The notes beneath the pieces are model-generated. The model searched no databases. It worked only from the letters and a program-made list of their open reading frames with translations, and had not been told where the DNA came from. A DNA stretch of 64,000 nt from PALSA-894 sp963734185 (GTDB lineage: Bacteria; Pseudomonadota; Alphaproteobacteria; Rhizobiales; Xanthobacteraceae). Below are positions 36,084 through 44,523 of the stretch, piece by piece. Numbering within the stretch: position 1 is the first letter of the stretch; each line of letters starts with the position of its first letter. The position numbers were made by a program, and so were the translations under genes. Location of the stretch: NCBI GenBank assembly GCA_963734185.1, contig CAVTGA010000001.1, forward strand, positions 744,001-808,000. Direction: 5' to 3'.

Positions 36084-38351
36084 TCAATTGGCGACGGCGC
36101 CGCGCCTGAGGTCGGCCTCGATCATCAGCCGCGAGCCCTGACCGAGGCGGACGCGGTAGACCTGCACGTTCTCCATCACGCGCTGCACGTAGTTGCGCGT
36201 CTCCGCGAACGGGATGCGCTCGACCCAGTCGATCGGATCGACCTGCGGGTCGCGCGGATCGCCGAAACGCTCGATCCATTCGCGCGCGCGGCCGCGGCCG
36301 GCATTGTAGGCCACGAAGGTGAGGATGTAGGAGCCGCGATAAGCCGCGAGCACGTCGGCAAGCTCGGCGGCGCCGAGTTGCGCGTTGTAGGCCGCATCCG
36401 TCAGCATGCGGTTCTGGTCGAACGCCACGCCGAACTTCTTGGCGACCAGGCGTCCGGTCCCCGGCATCACCTGCATCAGGCCGAGCGCCTTGGCGCTCGA
36501 CACCGCGCGCGGATTGAACGCGCTCTCCTGGCGCACGATCGCGTAGACGACGCTGCGATCGACCGGCGGGCCGATCGGCGTGAAGTTCGGAATGCCGATC
36601 GAGGGGAAGGCGATGTGATCGAAGGCGAAGCCGCGGCCGAGCGCGGCCTTGCCGAGATAGAGCATCGCGCGCGCATCGTCGTACTTGGCGGCGACCTCGG
36701 CCAGCACGACGAGCGCGCCGATGTCCATGGTGCGCTCGGCGAGGTCGGTGACGAACGAGACGACGAGGTCGCGCTGGTCGGCGGCGTAGAGCAGCTCCAC
36801 CGCGCGCACGGCCTCGAGGTTCGATAGCTGAGCGCGGTGCGCGCGGTCGATCTCGGGCGGCGGACGCAGCGCCATCTCGCCATGGCCGAGCTTGGCGCGC
36901 GCGATCTGCCCGTAATAGGCGGTCGGGAACTTGGCCGCCGCTTCGTATTGGGCGCGTGCCTCGGCGTGCCGGCCGGCGGCTTCATGGGCGCGGCCCTGCC
37001 AGTAGGCCGAGCGCGCAAGCGTGGTCGGATGCGCGGTGGCGTGGCCGACGCGGCTGAAATGCGGCAGCGCGGCGCTCGGATTCTTGAGGAAGCGCAACGC
37101 GATCCAGCCGGCGGTGAATTCATGCTCGCCGCGCAACAGCTCCTTCGGCGGAGACGCTGCGTCGCGCGCCACGTGATAGGCGGCGAGCGCCTTGTTGTCG
37201 TCGAGCAGCTTGCGCGCGATCAGCCGACGCTCGATCCACCATTCGTCGAGATTGTGCAGCTGCGCGGGGTCGCGCGGCGCCGCCAGCATCAGTTGCGCGG
37301 CTTCCGCGATCCGGTCCTGGCGGCGCAGCCACTGAATGCGGCTGAAGATATAGCCGGCATCGCGGCGCGCTTCGGCCGGCACCGCATCGAGCAGTTTGCC
37401 GGCATTGCCGGCCTTGTCGTTCACGGCGTCGCGCGCCTTGGCGATGGCGATCTCATGCCCGCCGAGCCGGTGCGCCGCGCGCAACGCCGCTTCGCCGTCC
37501 TCGGCATAGAGGCGGCGATCCATGCGCGCCTTGTGGTCGGCGCGGGTGATCGTGTCGGGGAAGCTTTCGAGCACCTGCTTTTCGAGCTCGCCCCCGAAAT
37601 TCTCCAGCCGCCACGCCTCACGCGCGAGCGCGGCTGCGCCCGCGCGATCGCCCTGCGCGAGCAGCGCGCGGGCGAGCGCGAAGCGGCCCTTCGCCGTGGT
37701 CGGCCTGGCGTGCGCGAAGAAAGCCTGCACCGTCGCGGTGTCGCGCTTTTCGTCCCAGAGCCCGCCCTCGGCGCGTCGGCGCAGCATGCCGACGCTCGGC
37801 CAGCTCGGATTGGCGGCGACGAACGCGGCATAGCGGGTGAAACCGGCGCCGTTGTCGTCGCTGCGCAGGATGACCCACTCGATCAGCTTGCGCGCCAGCG
37901 GATCGCTCAGCGCGCCGGCGAGCGCGGTCGCCTGACTGCCGCTGTCGCGGCGCGCAAGCTCGATCGCGCGCTTGACGGTCTCGACCTCGGCCGGCGGCGT
38001 GGCAGCGGTGGGTGCCGCCGCCAACGGCGCCGGGGGCAGCGCCGCGGTACGTGTCGGGGGCGCCGCCGCGGGAGCAGGGCGGGCCGTTTCAGCCGGCATG
38101 AACAGCGTGGAGGCCGATGCCACCGCCGGCTTGATGAACGCGAACGGATTGATCGAGGCCTGTGCGCGGGCGGGTGCCGGAGCCGGCGCGGTGGGGGCGG
38201 GCGGGGTGGAGACGGTGACGGATTTCGGCGCCGCGGCCGGACGCGGGCGCGGGAGCGGGATGCGCTTATCGGAGGCGGCCGCGGCCTCGCCGGCCAGCAG
38301 GGCTGCGGCGGCGGCAAACGCGACAGTCAGAGCAGTGCGTTGAAAGGTCAT
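36084..38351 (-). CDS. Soluble lytic murein transglycosylase (Slt family)
   Basis: 755 residues. Signal peptide (MTFQRTALTVAFAAAAALLA), a Pro/Ala-rich linker (to about 125), a long alpha-superhelical U/L domain, then the catalytic domain near 570-700: RQESAFNPRAVSSAKALGLM has the catalytic Glu, then QVMPGTGRLVAKKFG and YNAGRGRAREWIERFG. Cleaves peptidoglycan glycan strands with formation of 1,6-anhydro-muramyl ends. A start four codons earlier (38363, MRGGMTF) is possible. Directly upstream of dapA, on the opposite strand. Confidence 0.92.
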   Translation of the reverse strand: MTFQRTALTVAFAAAAALLAGEAAAASDKRIPLPRPRPAAAPKSVTVSTPPAPTAPAPAPARAQASINPFAFIKPAVASASTLFMPAETARPAPAAAPPTRTAALPPAPLAAAPTAATPPAEVETVKRAIELARRDSGSQATALAGALSDPLARKLIEWVILRSDDNGAGFTRYAAFVAANPSWPSVGMLRRRAEGGLWDEKRDTATVQAFFAHARPTTAKGRFALARALLAQGDRAGAAALAREAWRLENFGGELEKQVLESFPDTITRADHKARMDRRLYAEDGEAALRAAHRLGGHEIAIAKARDAVNDKAGNAGKLLDAVPAEARRDAGYIFSRIQWLRRQDRIAEAAQLMLAAPRDPAQLHNLDEWWIERRLIARKLLDDNKALAAYHVARDAASPPKELLRGEHEFTAGWIALRFLKNPSAALPHFSRVGHATAHPTTLARSAYWQGRAHEAAGRHAEARAQYEAAAKFPTAYYGQIARAKLGHGEMALRPPPEIDRAHRAQLSNLEAVRAVELLYAADQRDLVVSFVTDLAERTMDIGALVVLAEVAAKYDDARAMLYLGKAALGRGFAFDHIAFPSIGIPNFTPIGPPVDRSVVYAIVRQESAFNPRAVSSAKALGLMQVMPGTGRLVAKKFGVAFDQNRMLTDAAYNAQLGAAELADVLAAYRGSYILTFVAYNAGRGRAREWIERFGDPRDPQVDPIDWVERIPFAETRNYVQRVMENVQVYRVRLGQGSRLMIEADLRRGAVAN

Positions 38352-38586
38352 TCCCCCGCGCATCCCCCTGGCGGTTCACGGCACGATACCGGTTTTCCGC
38401 CGAATCCTATTGACGAATTGCTAACCGGCCCCAGAACACCCCCACCATGCGGGGCGACCGCGGCGAAAGCTGGGCAAGCGGGGAAACCGGAGGATCAGGC
38501 TTTCTTCGTATGCGCCAAGCGGATATTGATTGAGTCCTCCCGGGGATGGGAACTCCCGAGGGTTCCACAATCGAGGAACACGCGCC

Positions 38587-39477
38587 ATGACCGCCAAGAC
38601 GAGCTTCCGAGGGTCGTTCACCGCGTTGGTGACGCCTTTCAAGAACGGATCGCTCGACGAGAAGGCGTTCCGCGAGCTGGTCGACTGGCAGATCGCCGAA
38701 GGCACCAACGGCTTGGTGCCGGTCGGAACCACCGGCGAGAGCCCGACCCTCTCGCATCGGGAACACGAGCAAGTGGTCGAGTGGTGCATCGAGCAGGCCA
38801 AGGGCAGGGTCCCGGTCGTGGCCGGCGCCGGCTCGAATTCCACCAAGGAGGCGGTCAGCCTGGCCAAGCACGCCGAGCAGGCCGGCGCCGACGCGGTGCT
38901 GGTGGTCACGCCTTACTACAACAAGCCGACGCAGGAGGGGATGTACCAGCACTTCAAGGCGATCAACGACGCCATCGGCATTCCGATCATCATCTACAAC
39001 ATCCCGCCGCGCTCGGTGATCGACATGTCGGTCGACACCATGAAGCGCCTGTTCGAGCTGAAGAACATCGCGGGCGTCAAGGATGCGACCGCCAACATGG
39101 CGCGCACCTCGCAGCAGCGCGCGGCCTGCGGACCGGACTTCAACCAGCTCTCCGGCGAGGACATCACCGCGCTCGGCTTCAACGCCCATGGCGGGCATGG
39201 CTGTATCTCGGTGACCGCGAACGTGGCGCCGCGGCTGTGCTCCGAGTTCCAGGCGGCCTGCCGGCGCGGCGACTATGCGGCGGCGCTGCAACTGCAGGAC
39301 AAGCTCAGCCCGCTGCACATCAACCTGTTCATCGAGACCAGCCCCGCGCCGGTCAAATACGCGCTCTCGCTCATCGGCAAGTGCACCGATACGGTGCGGC
39401 TGCCGCTGGTGCCGGCGTCCGACAAGGCGCGCGCCGCCGTGCGCGAGGCCATGGTGCATGCGGGATTGATCAATTGA
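38587..39477 (+). CDS. dapA: 4-hydroxy-tetrahydrodipicolinate synthase
   Basis: Condenses pyruvate with aspartate semialdehyde; first step of lysine and diaminopimelate synthesis. 296 residues, TIM barrel. GTTGE at 47-51, Tyr137 in IIIYNIPPRS, and the Schiff-base Lys165 in IAGVKDATAN are all present. ATG 38587 gives MTAKTSFRGSFTALVTPF; nineteen in-frame codons upstream lack family support. A palindromic repeat carrying a group II intron follows 7 bp after the stop. dapA, smpB and a NYN-domain gene are close in related genomes; here the region is opened up by insertions. Confidence 0.96.
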   Translation: MTAKTSFRGSFTALVTPFKNGSLDEKAFRELVDWQIAEGTNGLVPVGTTGESPTLSHREHEQVVEWCIEQAKGRVPVVAGAGSNSTKEAVSLAKHAEQAGADAVLVVTPYYNKPTQEGMYQHFKAINDAIGIPIIIYNIPPRSVIDMSVDTMKRLFELKNIAGVKDATANMARTSQQRAACGPDFNQLSGEDITALGFNAHGGHGCISVTANVAPRLCSEFQAACRRGDYAAALQLQDKLSPLHINLFIETSPAPVKYALSLIGKCTDTVRLPLVPASDKARAAVREAMVHAGLIN

Positions 39478-39500
39478 GGGAGTAGTAGGGCGGGCAAAGG

Positions 39501-41409
39501 GTGCGCCAGGAGAAGCTGGCGCGATCAGCTGGTGGAAGTCCAGCCCAGGTAAGGCGTAGCGAGCCGCCTGGAAGCGAGTGTTGTGTGACCGACGGCAACG
39601 GCGGTCGCAAAGCGTACACAGCGGTTGCGTGGGGTGTGCGATTGAGCCCCGATATTCCCTTATCGCGGGGGCGGAGGCTGTCCTTTGAGCCGAACGCCAC
39701 ATGAGCAGTACCGTGAACGCGAGGTGCTGCCGCCCTGCCGGGGTCGAAGAACACATCACGTGCAAAAGGAGCGCGTCGGAACCTGGGAGATCCCGCATCT
39801 GACCGCTGGCAAGATTGGCTGGTGGTCCGCATCGGGAAGGCGAGGAGCCGAAAGCCGATGATGCCCGGAGGCGGGAAGTCGGACGAGGCCATAGTAGCTG
39901 GGAAGCGGCCGAACGAAGCGGAGCGATCCGCCGAGGAGGCTGTGGAGCGAAGGGCTGAGGCCAAGGGGAATGCGGGAGAGCCGAGCACGGACCGGATGCA
40001 AAGCCGGAGCGGCGTGTCACAGGGGCTCTTGCGCATACGGCAAGCTGCACGGACCAACAAGAAGGAGCGGTTCACCGCGCTTCTCCACCACATCAGCATC
40101 GAACACCTGGAAGAGGCATTCGCCGGATTGAAGGAGAAGGCCTCCCCGGGGGTGGATGGGCTGACATGTCAGGCCTATGCGGAAAACCTCGCAAGCAATC
40201 TTGCGGACCTGCATGGCCGCGTACATCGGGGAGCGTATCGGGCGCTGCCGTCACGGCGGGTCTACATACCCAAGCCGGATGGCAGGCAGCGCCCGCTGGC
40301 AGTTGCCGCGCTGGAGGACAAGATCGTCCAGCGCGCGGCGGCCGGTGTGCTCAACGCGATCTACGAGGAGGACTTCCTCGGGTTCTCGTACGGGTTCCGG
40401 CCCGGGCGGTGCGCGCATGATGCGATCGCTGCGCTTGTGGTCGGGACCGAGCGCAGCAAGGTGAACTGGATACTGGACGCCGACATCCGCTCGTTCTTCG
40501 ACACGGTGAGCCAGGAATGGCTCATACGCTTCCTAGAGCACCGGGTTGGCGACCGGCGCATGATCCGCCTGATCCAGAAATGGCTGAAGGCAGGTGTCCT
40601 GGAGGACGGGATCGTGACCGTCAGTGAGCGGGGAACGGGGCAGGGGGCGGTGATCTCGCCGCTGCTCGCCAACATCTACCTGCACTACGTGTTCGACCTC
40701 TGGGCCAACCGCTGGCGACGGCGCGAGGCCGCGGGCGAGGTTATCATTGTGCGCTACGCCGATGACTTCATTGTCGGCTTCGAGCACGAGACCGACGCCC
40801 GACGCTTCCTGGAGGCCATGCGCCAGCGGCTGGAGAAGTTCGCGCTATCGCTCAACGCGGAGAAGACCCGGCTGATCGAGTTCGGACGTTTTGCGGCCGA
40901 GAACCGCAGGCGTCGCGGCCTCGGCAAACCGGACACCTTCGCGTTCCTGGGCTTCATCTTCATCTGCGGCAAGTCGCGGCGGGGCAAGTTCCTGATCAAA
41001 CGGAAGTCCCGGCGCGACCGCATGCGGGCGAAGCTGCAAGCCATCGAACAGGAACTGCGAGAGCGCATACATTGGCCCATATCCCTGCAGGGAAAATGGC
41101 TCAAGCAGGTCGTCAAAGGGTACTTCAATTATCACGCGGTACCCACCAATCGGCGCAGCTTGGTGACCTTCCAGGACGAGACCACCAAAATCTGGCACCG
41201 GCTCCTCGGTCGGCGCAGCCAGAAAGGTGCGATCACCTGGAGCCAGATGCGCTCGATCGCGGACGATTGGCTCCCCACGCCGCGCATCCTCCATCCTTGG
41301 CCCAACAGGCACTTCGCCGTTCTTCACCCGAGGTGGGAGCCGTATGCGGGAAAGCCGCTCGTACGGTTCTGTGCGGGGGGCGCTCAGCAATGAGCGTCCC
41401 TACCGCGAC
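39501..41409 (+). mobile_element. Group II intron, about 1.9 kb, ORF-containing
   Basis: 5' end GTGCGCCAGG matches the GUGYG rule. Domain V is at 41337-41369, GAGCCGTATGCGGGAAAGCC followed by GCTCGTACGGTTC, and a domain VI-like hairpin (GGGCGCTCA / TGAGCGTCCC) follows to about 41402. The 3' end is placed at CCGCGAC (41409), an AY end. EBS1-like CCTTTG at 39682-39687 is complementary to the last six exon bases CAAAGG (IBS1, 39495-39500). The intron-encoded protein lies in domain IV, and its 3' end runs through domain V. The intron appears intact. Confidence 0.88.
39858..41393 (+). CDS. ltrA: Group II intron reverse transcriptase/maturase
   Basis: 511 residues from ATG 39858 (an upstream GTG would give 523). 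Reverse transcriptase domain with YRALPSRRVYIPKPDGRQRP, EDFLGFSYGFRPGRCAHDAI, GTGQGAVISPLLANIYLHYV and the catalytic IVRYADDFIVGF; then the thumb and maturase domain X (LKQVVKGYFNYHAVPTNRRS, TWSQMRSIADDWLPTPRILH). There is no HNH endonuclease domain after it, so mobility probably uses a nicked strand or replication fork as primer. The C-terminal residues (RWEPYAGKPLVRFCAGGAQQ) are encoded by domain V. Confidence 0.93.
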   Translation: MMPGGGKSDEAIVAGKRPNEAERSAEEAVERRAEAKGNAGEPSTDRMQSRSGVSQGLLRIRQAARTNKKERFTALLHHISIEHLEEAFAGLKEKASPGVDGLTCQAYAENLASNLADLHGRVHRGAYRALPSRRVYIPKPDGRQRPLAVAALEDKIVQRAAAGVLNAIYEEDFLGFSYGFRPGRCAHDAIAALVVGTERSKVNWILDADIRSFFDTVSQEWLIRFLEHRVGDRRMIRLIQKWLKAGVLEDGIVTVSERGTGQGAVISPLLANIYLHYVFDLWANRWRRREAAGEVIIVRYADDFIVGFEHETDARRFLEAMRQRLEKFALSLNAEKTRLIEFGRFAAENRRRRGLGKPDTFAFLGFIFICGKSRRGKFLIKRKSRRDRMRAKLQAIEQELRERIHWPISLQGKWLKQVVKGYFNYHAVPTNRRSLVTFQDETTKIWHRLLGRRSQKGAITWSQMRSIADDWLPTPRILHPWPNRHFAVLHPRWEPYAGKPLVRFCAGGAQQ

Positions 41410-41568
41410 CGCGGCCGCGATCCGAAGATCACGCGACGAATGGCATTCCGCGCCGTGCCCGCGTGGCGACATGCAGTACGTCCGATGGCGGGCACGGCGT
41501 TACTGCGTGCGCGTCGTGTTGCGCCACCGGTGCACCGCCTTTGCCCGCCCTACGGTCCGAGGCAATTC

Positions 41569-42654
41569 ATGAATGACCTCACCCGCATACCCTGCGTGCT
41601 GATGCGCGGCGGGACGTCGCGCGGACCGTTCTTCCTGAGCTCCGATCTGCCGGCCGACCCCGCCGGGCGGGACGCCGTGCTGATCGCCGCCATGGGCGCC
41701 GGGCACGAGCTGCAGATCGACGGCATCGGCGGCGGCCATCCGCTCACCAGCAAGGTGGCGATCGTCGGACCGTCGACGCGCCCGGGCGCCGACGTCGACT
41801 ACCTGTTCGCGCAGGTCGACGTGAACAGCCGCAGCGTCGACACCTCGCCGAACTGCGGCAACATGCTTGCCGGCGTCGGGCCGTTCGCGCTCGAGGCCGG
41901 GCTGGTGCGCGCCGGCGCAGATCGCACCATCGTGCGCATCTTCAACGTCAATACCGGCAAGCTCATCGAAGCCTCGGTGGCAACGCCTGGCGGCGCGGTC
42001 AGCTACGACGGGGACACGGCCATCGACGGCGTGCCGGGCAAGGCGGCGCCGATCTATCTGACGTTCCTCGACGCCGTCGGCTCCAAGACCGGCAGCCTGT
42101 TGCCTTCCGGTGCCGCCGTCGACCGGATCGACGGGATCGAGGTGACGCTGGTCGACGCGGCGATGCCGCTCATGCTGGTGCGGGCCTCCGATCTCGGCAA
42201 GACCTGTCGCGAGACGCCGGCCGAACTCGAGGCCGACCGCGCGTTCATGACCGCCCTCGAGGGGTTGCGCGTCGCCGCCGGGCAGCGCATGGGCATTGCG
42301 GATGCGGCCGATCGCGTCATCCCCAAGCCGGCGCTGATCGCTGCGGCGGCCGACGGCGGCATGCTGAGCGTGCGCTATTTCACGCCGCACCGGTGCCACA
42401 AGTCGCTCGCCATCACCGGCTCGGTGGCGCTCGGCATGGCTTGCGTCACGCCCGGCACGCTCGCGGCGGAAATCACGGGTCGCATCGATCTCCCGGCGAC
42501 GCTCGCCTTCGAGCATCCGGCCGGGCAGATCGAGGCGCGGCTCGAGCTGCGCGCCGGGATGCCGTATCCGGTGGCCTCGCTGGTGCGCACCGCGCGTCGT
42601 TTGTTCGAAGGGTCGGTGCTGGTCAAGGCGCCGAAGCTGACGCAGGCGGCCTGA
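41569..42654 (+). CDS. PrpF-family isomerase, 4-oxalomesaconate tautomerase-like
   Basis: 361 residues. Two-domain diaminopimelate-epimerase fold of the PrpF family: CVLMRGGTSRGPFFLSSDLP at the N-terminus, DTSPNCGNMLAGVGPFALEAG in the middle and FTPHRCHKSLAITGSVALGM with a conserved Cys/His near residue 275. Family members isomerise methylaconitate or tautomerise oxalomesaconate in the gallate/protocatechuate route; which one applies is not clear. ATG 41569, 15 bp after the palindromic repeat that holds the group II intron. Confidence 0.85.
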   Translation: MNDLTRIPCVLMRGGTSRGPFFLSSDLPADPAGRDAVLIAAMGAGHELQIDGIGGGHPLTSKVAIVGPSTRPGADVDYLFAQVDVNSRSVDTSPNCGNMLAGVGPFALEAGLVRAGADRTIVRIFNVNTGKLIEASVATPGGAVSYDGDTAIDGVPGKAAPIYLTFLDAVGSKTGSLLPSGAAVDRIDGIEVTLVDAAMPLMLVRASDLGKTCRETPAELEADRAFMTALEGLRVAAGQRMGIADAADRVIPKPALIAAAADGGMLSVRYFTPHRCHKSLAITGSVALGMACVTPGTLAAEITGRIDLPATLAFEHPAGQIEARLELRAGMPYPVASLVRTARRLFEGSVLVKAPKLTQAA

Positions 42655-42743
42655 CCGACCGGCGGCGGCGCTCTTGCCTGACCTGATGCGGATCACATAA
42701 ACACGGGCGCAAACACGGGCGCAGGTCACCACGCGGATGCGAA

Positions 42744-43256
42744 ATGAACACAGTCGGTAACAACTTGGCGCGCTGTGCGGCCATTGCGGTCGGCCTGTGC
42801 GCGCTTGGATGCGCCGCGGCGGCGCAGACCCAGGCCGGCTGGACGGTCGACACCTCCAAGCCGAAGCGCGCCATCCTGGTCTATGCCGCCGAGGACGACG
42901 GCCCGCGCCTGCTGATCGTGGCATGCATGCGCGATACCGAGGAGATCGGCATCTACTCGACCGGCATCGCGGCGCCGAGCAGCAAGGCGGTCACGGCGCT
43001 CGGCATGACCAATGCGGGCCGGCGCTATACGGTGCGCGGCGACATGGGCATGGACCAGATCACCAAGCAGCCGGCGTTCCGCTACGAGACCAACATCGAC
43101 AGCAAGGCGCTCGCGATCTTCCGCGGCGATTTCATGCCGATGCTGAGCGGGAAGGGGCCGCTGACCATCACCATCGGCGAGAAATCGCAAGCATTGCCGC
43201 TCGCCGGCGTGGCCGAGCCGCTGAAGCGCTTCTCGGGCGTCTGCTTCGGGCGCTGA
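42744..43256 (+). CDS. Exported hypothetical protein
   Basis: 170 residues. Signal peptide with a possible lipobox-like LCALGCAAAA (Cys near residue 23) or an ordinary cleavage after AAAAQ. The mature part looks like a small beta-rich domain (YAAEDDGPRLLIVACMRDTE, GKGPLTITIGEKSQALPLAG). No family recognised. Ends 27 bp before smpB on the same strand, so they may be cotranscribed. Confidence 0.7.
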   Translation: MNTVGNNLARCAAIAVGLCALGCAAAAQTQAGWTVDTSKPKRAILVYAAEDDGPRLLIVACMRDTEEIGIYSTGIAAPSSKAVTALGMTNAGRRYTVRGDMGMDQITKQPAFRYETNIDSKALAIFRGDFMPMLSGKGPLTITIGEKSQALPLAGVAEPLKRFSGVCFGR

Positions 43257-43283
43257 ACCCCCGCAAGGCAAGGACTGTTCGCG

Positions 43284-43769
43284 ATGGCGGCCAAGGCTGC
43301 GGCAAAGAGCGAGCGCGCCGTGAAGGTCGTCGCCGACAATCGCAAGGCGCGCTTCAACTACGAGATCGGCGAGAAATTCGAGGCCGGCATCGCGCTCACC
43401 GGCAGCGAGGTGAAATCGCTGCGCAGCGGCAAGGCGGCGATCGCCGAGTCCTATGCCGACGCGCGCAAGGGCGAGGTCTGGCTGATCAACGCCAACATCA
43501 CCGAGTACCTCCAGGCCGGCCGCTTCAATCACGCCCCCAAGCGGCCGCGCAAGCTGCTCATGCACCGCAGGCAGATCAACAAGCTGATCGGCGCGGTCGA
43601 GCGCGAAGGCATGACCCTGGTGCCGCTCAAGCTCTATTTCAACGAGAAGGGCCGCGCCAAGGTCGAGCTCGCGCTCGCGCGCGGCAAGAAGCTGCACGAC
43701 AAGCGCGAGACCGAGAAGAAGCGCTCCTGGGAGCGTGAGCGCGGCCGGCTGATGCGCCAGAAGGGCTGA
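43284..43769 (+). CDS. smpB: SsrA-binding protein SmpB
   Basis: 161 residues; carries tmRNA to stalled ribosomes. Core KARFNYEIGEKFEAGIALTG, SEVKSLRSGKAAIAESYADA, and the basic C-terminal tail DKRETEKKRSWERERGRLMR, which enters the mRNA channel. ATG 43284 follows a weak ribosome-binding site (AAGGACTG). In related genomes it neighbours dapA; here a group II intron and two genes lie between. Confidence 0.96.
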   Translation: MAAKAAAKSERAVKVVADNRKARFNYEIGEKFEAGIALTGSEVKSLRSGKAAIAESYADARKGEVWLINANITEYLQAGRFNHAPKRPRKLLMHRRQINKLIGAVEREGMTLVPLKLYFNEKGRAKVELALARGKKLHDKRETEKKRSWERERGRLMRQKG

Positions 43770-43780
43770 GAACGATCGCA

Positions 43781-43996
43781 CCGAAAGCGCCACAGCACCT
43801 CCCCCCTTGTGGGGGAGGTGGCCTCGCGAAGCGAGGCCGGAGGGGGACTCGCCACAACCACGAAAAACCTTCTCAGACTAAGAAAAGCAGACCCCCTCCC
43901 GCCCGCCGTCGCCCTGCGGGCTCCGGCGGTCGACCTCCCCCACAAGGGGGGAGGTACTGTGGCGCTTTCGGCGCGACAGCCAAGCAACGGCGTCAT
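43781..43996. repeat. About 215-bp repeat with inverted ends (copy 1)
   Basis: Ends CCGAAAGCGCCACAGC and GGCGCTTTCGG; contains CCTCCCCCCTTGTGGGGGAGG, the Ala/Arg-free spacer GACTCGCCACAACCACG and the mirror arm CCTCCCCCACAAGGGG. A second copy in opposite orientation is at 56787-57002, 13 kb away, including flanking bases AACGGCGTCAT. A shorter relative (CCTCTCCCCGAAGGGGAGAGG) is at 52562. Confidence 0.85.
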
Positions 43997-44048
43997 ATGC
44001 GATAGCCCTGCCCTTCGGGGCGAGGGGATCTGCTCCTGTTGCGGCAAG

Positions 44049-44471
44049 CTATGGTGTCAAGTGGATGTCGTGCGCGACGATACCCTGCCGCTTGCCGAGC
44101 AGCGCCGTCACTCCCCGGATGGTCGCGCGGCATCCGCGCTGGCGCACCACGCCGCACCCATCGCTCAGCCGGCGCACCAGGTCCGGCGCGAGGCCGTCCA
44201 CGTCGATCTCGATCCCGACCACGGCGGATGCCGGGTTGGGCAGAAGAAAGCCGCGCGGCCGGTCATGGAGCTTGTAGAGGGGTGGGGGATTTTCCCCGGC
44301 GACGAATTCGATCCAGAAATAGCCGCCGATCTCGATCGGTTCGCCGTCGCGGAGCGTGTCGCCGAAGCGCACCGGCCGGTAATCCGTGGGCTGTGCCAGG
44401 GATTGCGTTGCGCACAGCAGGAACAGCGCCAGGCCGGTTCGCAAATAGGAATTGTGCGCCTTTGAGGCCAT
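44049..44471 (-). CDS. Exported hypothetical protein
   Basis: 140 residues. Signal peptide ASKAHNSYLRTGLALFLLCA with cleavage after SLAQ. The mature part (EIGGYFWIEFVAGENPPPLY, PNPASAVVGIEIDVDGLAPD) resembles small periplasmic oligosaccharide-binding-fold proteins of Rhizobiales, with two Cys (GCGVVRQRGC) likely linked. No family assigned. Divergent from the MFS gene by about 50 bp. Confidence 0.7.
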   Translation of the reverse strand: MASKAHNSYLRTGLALFLLCATQSLAQPTDYRPVRFGDTLRDGEPIEIGGYFWIEFVAGENPPPLYKLHDRPRGFLLPNPASAVVGIEIDVDGLAPDLVRRLSDGCGVVRQRGCRATIRGVTALLGKRQGIVAHDIHLTP

Positions 44472-44523
44472 CGCTTCATAGTGGAGCCGAGCAAGAGGAG
44501 ATTCAATAGAGCAAGATGGGAAC

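Larger units (their letters stand above)
39485..41553. repeat. REP/BIME-like element split by a group II intron
   Basis: Left end GTAGGGCGGGCAAAGG at 39485-39500; the rest (CGCGGCCGCG... to TTTGCCCGCCCTAC) at 41410-41553. Joining the two parts restores CAAAGG^CGCGG, the sequence seen uninterrupted at 54729 and, with small changes, at 53461 and 62561. The repeat is otherwise about 160 bp and has the usual inner arms GCGCCGTGCCCGCGT and GCGGGCACGGCGT. Confidence 0.85.

Noticed and set aside
36837..39485. Long plus-strand frame antisense to the transglycosylase and running into dapA
   Set aside because: Same cause: antisense to a real gene, then in the wrong frame of dapA. No domain or start signal.
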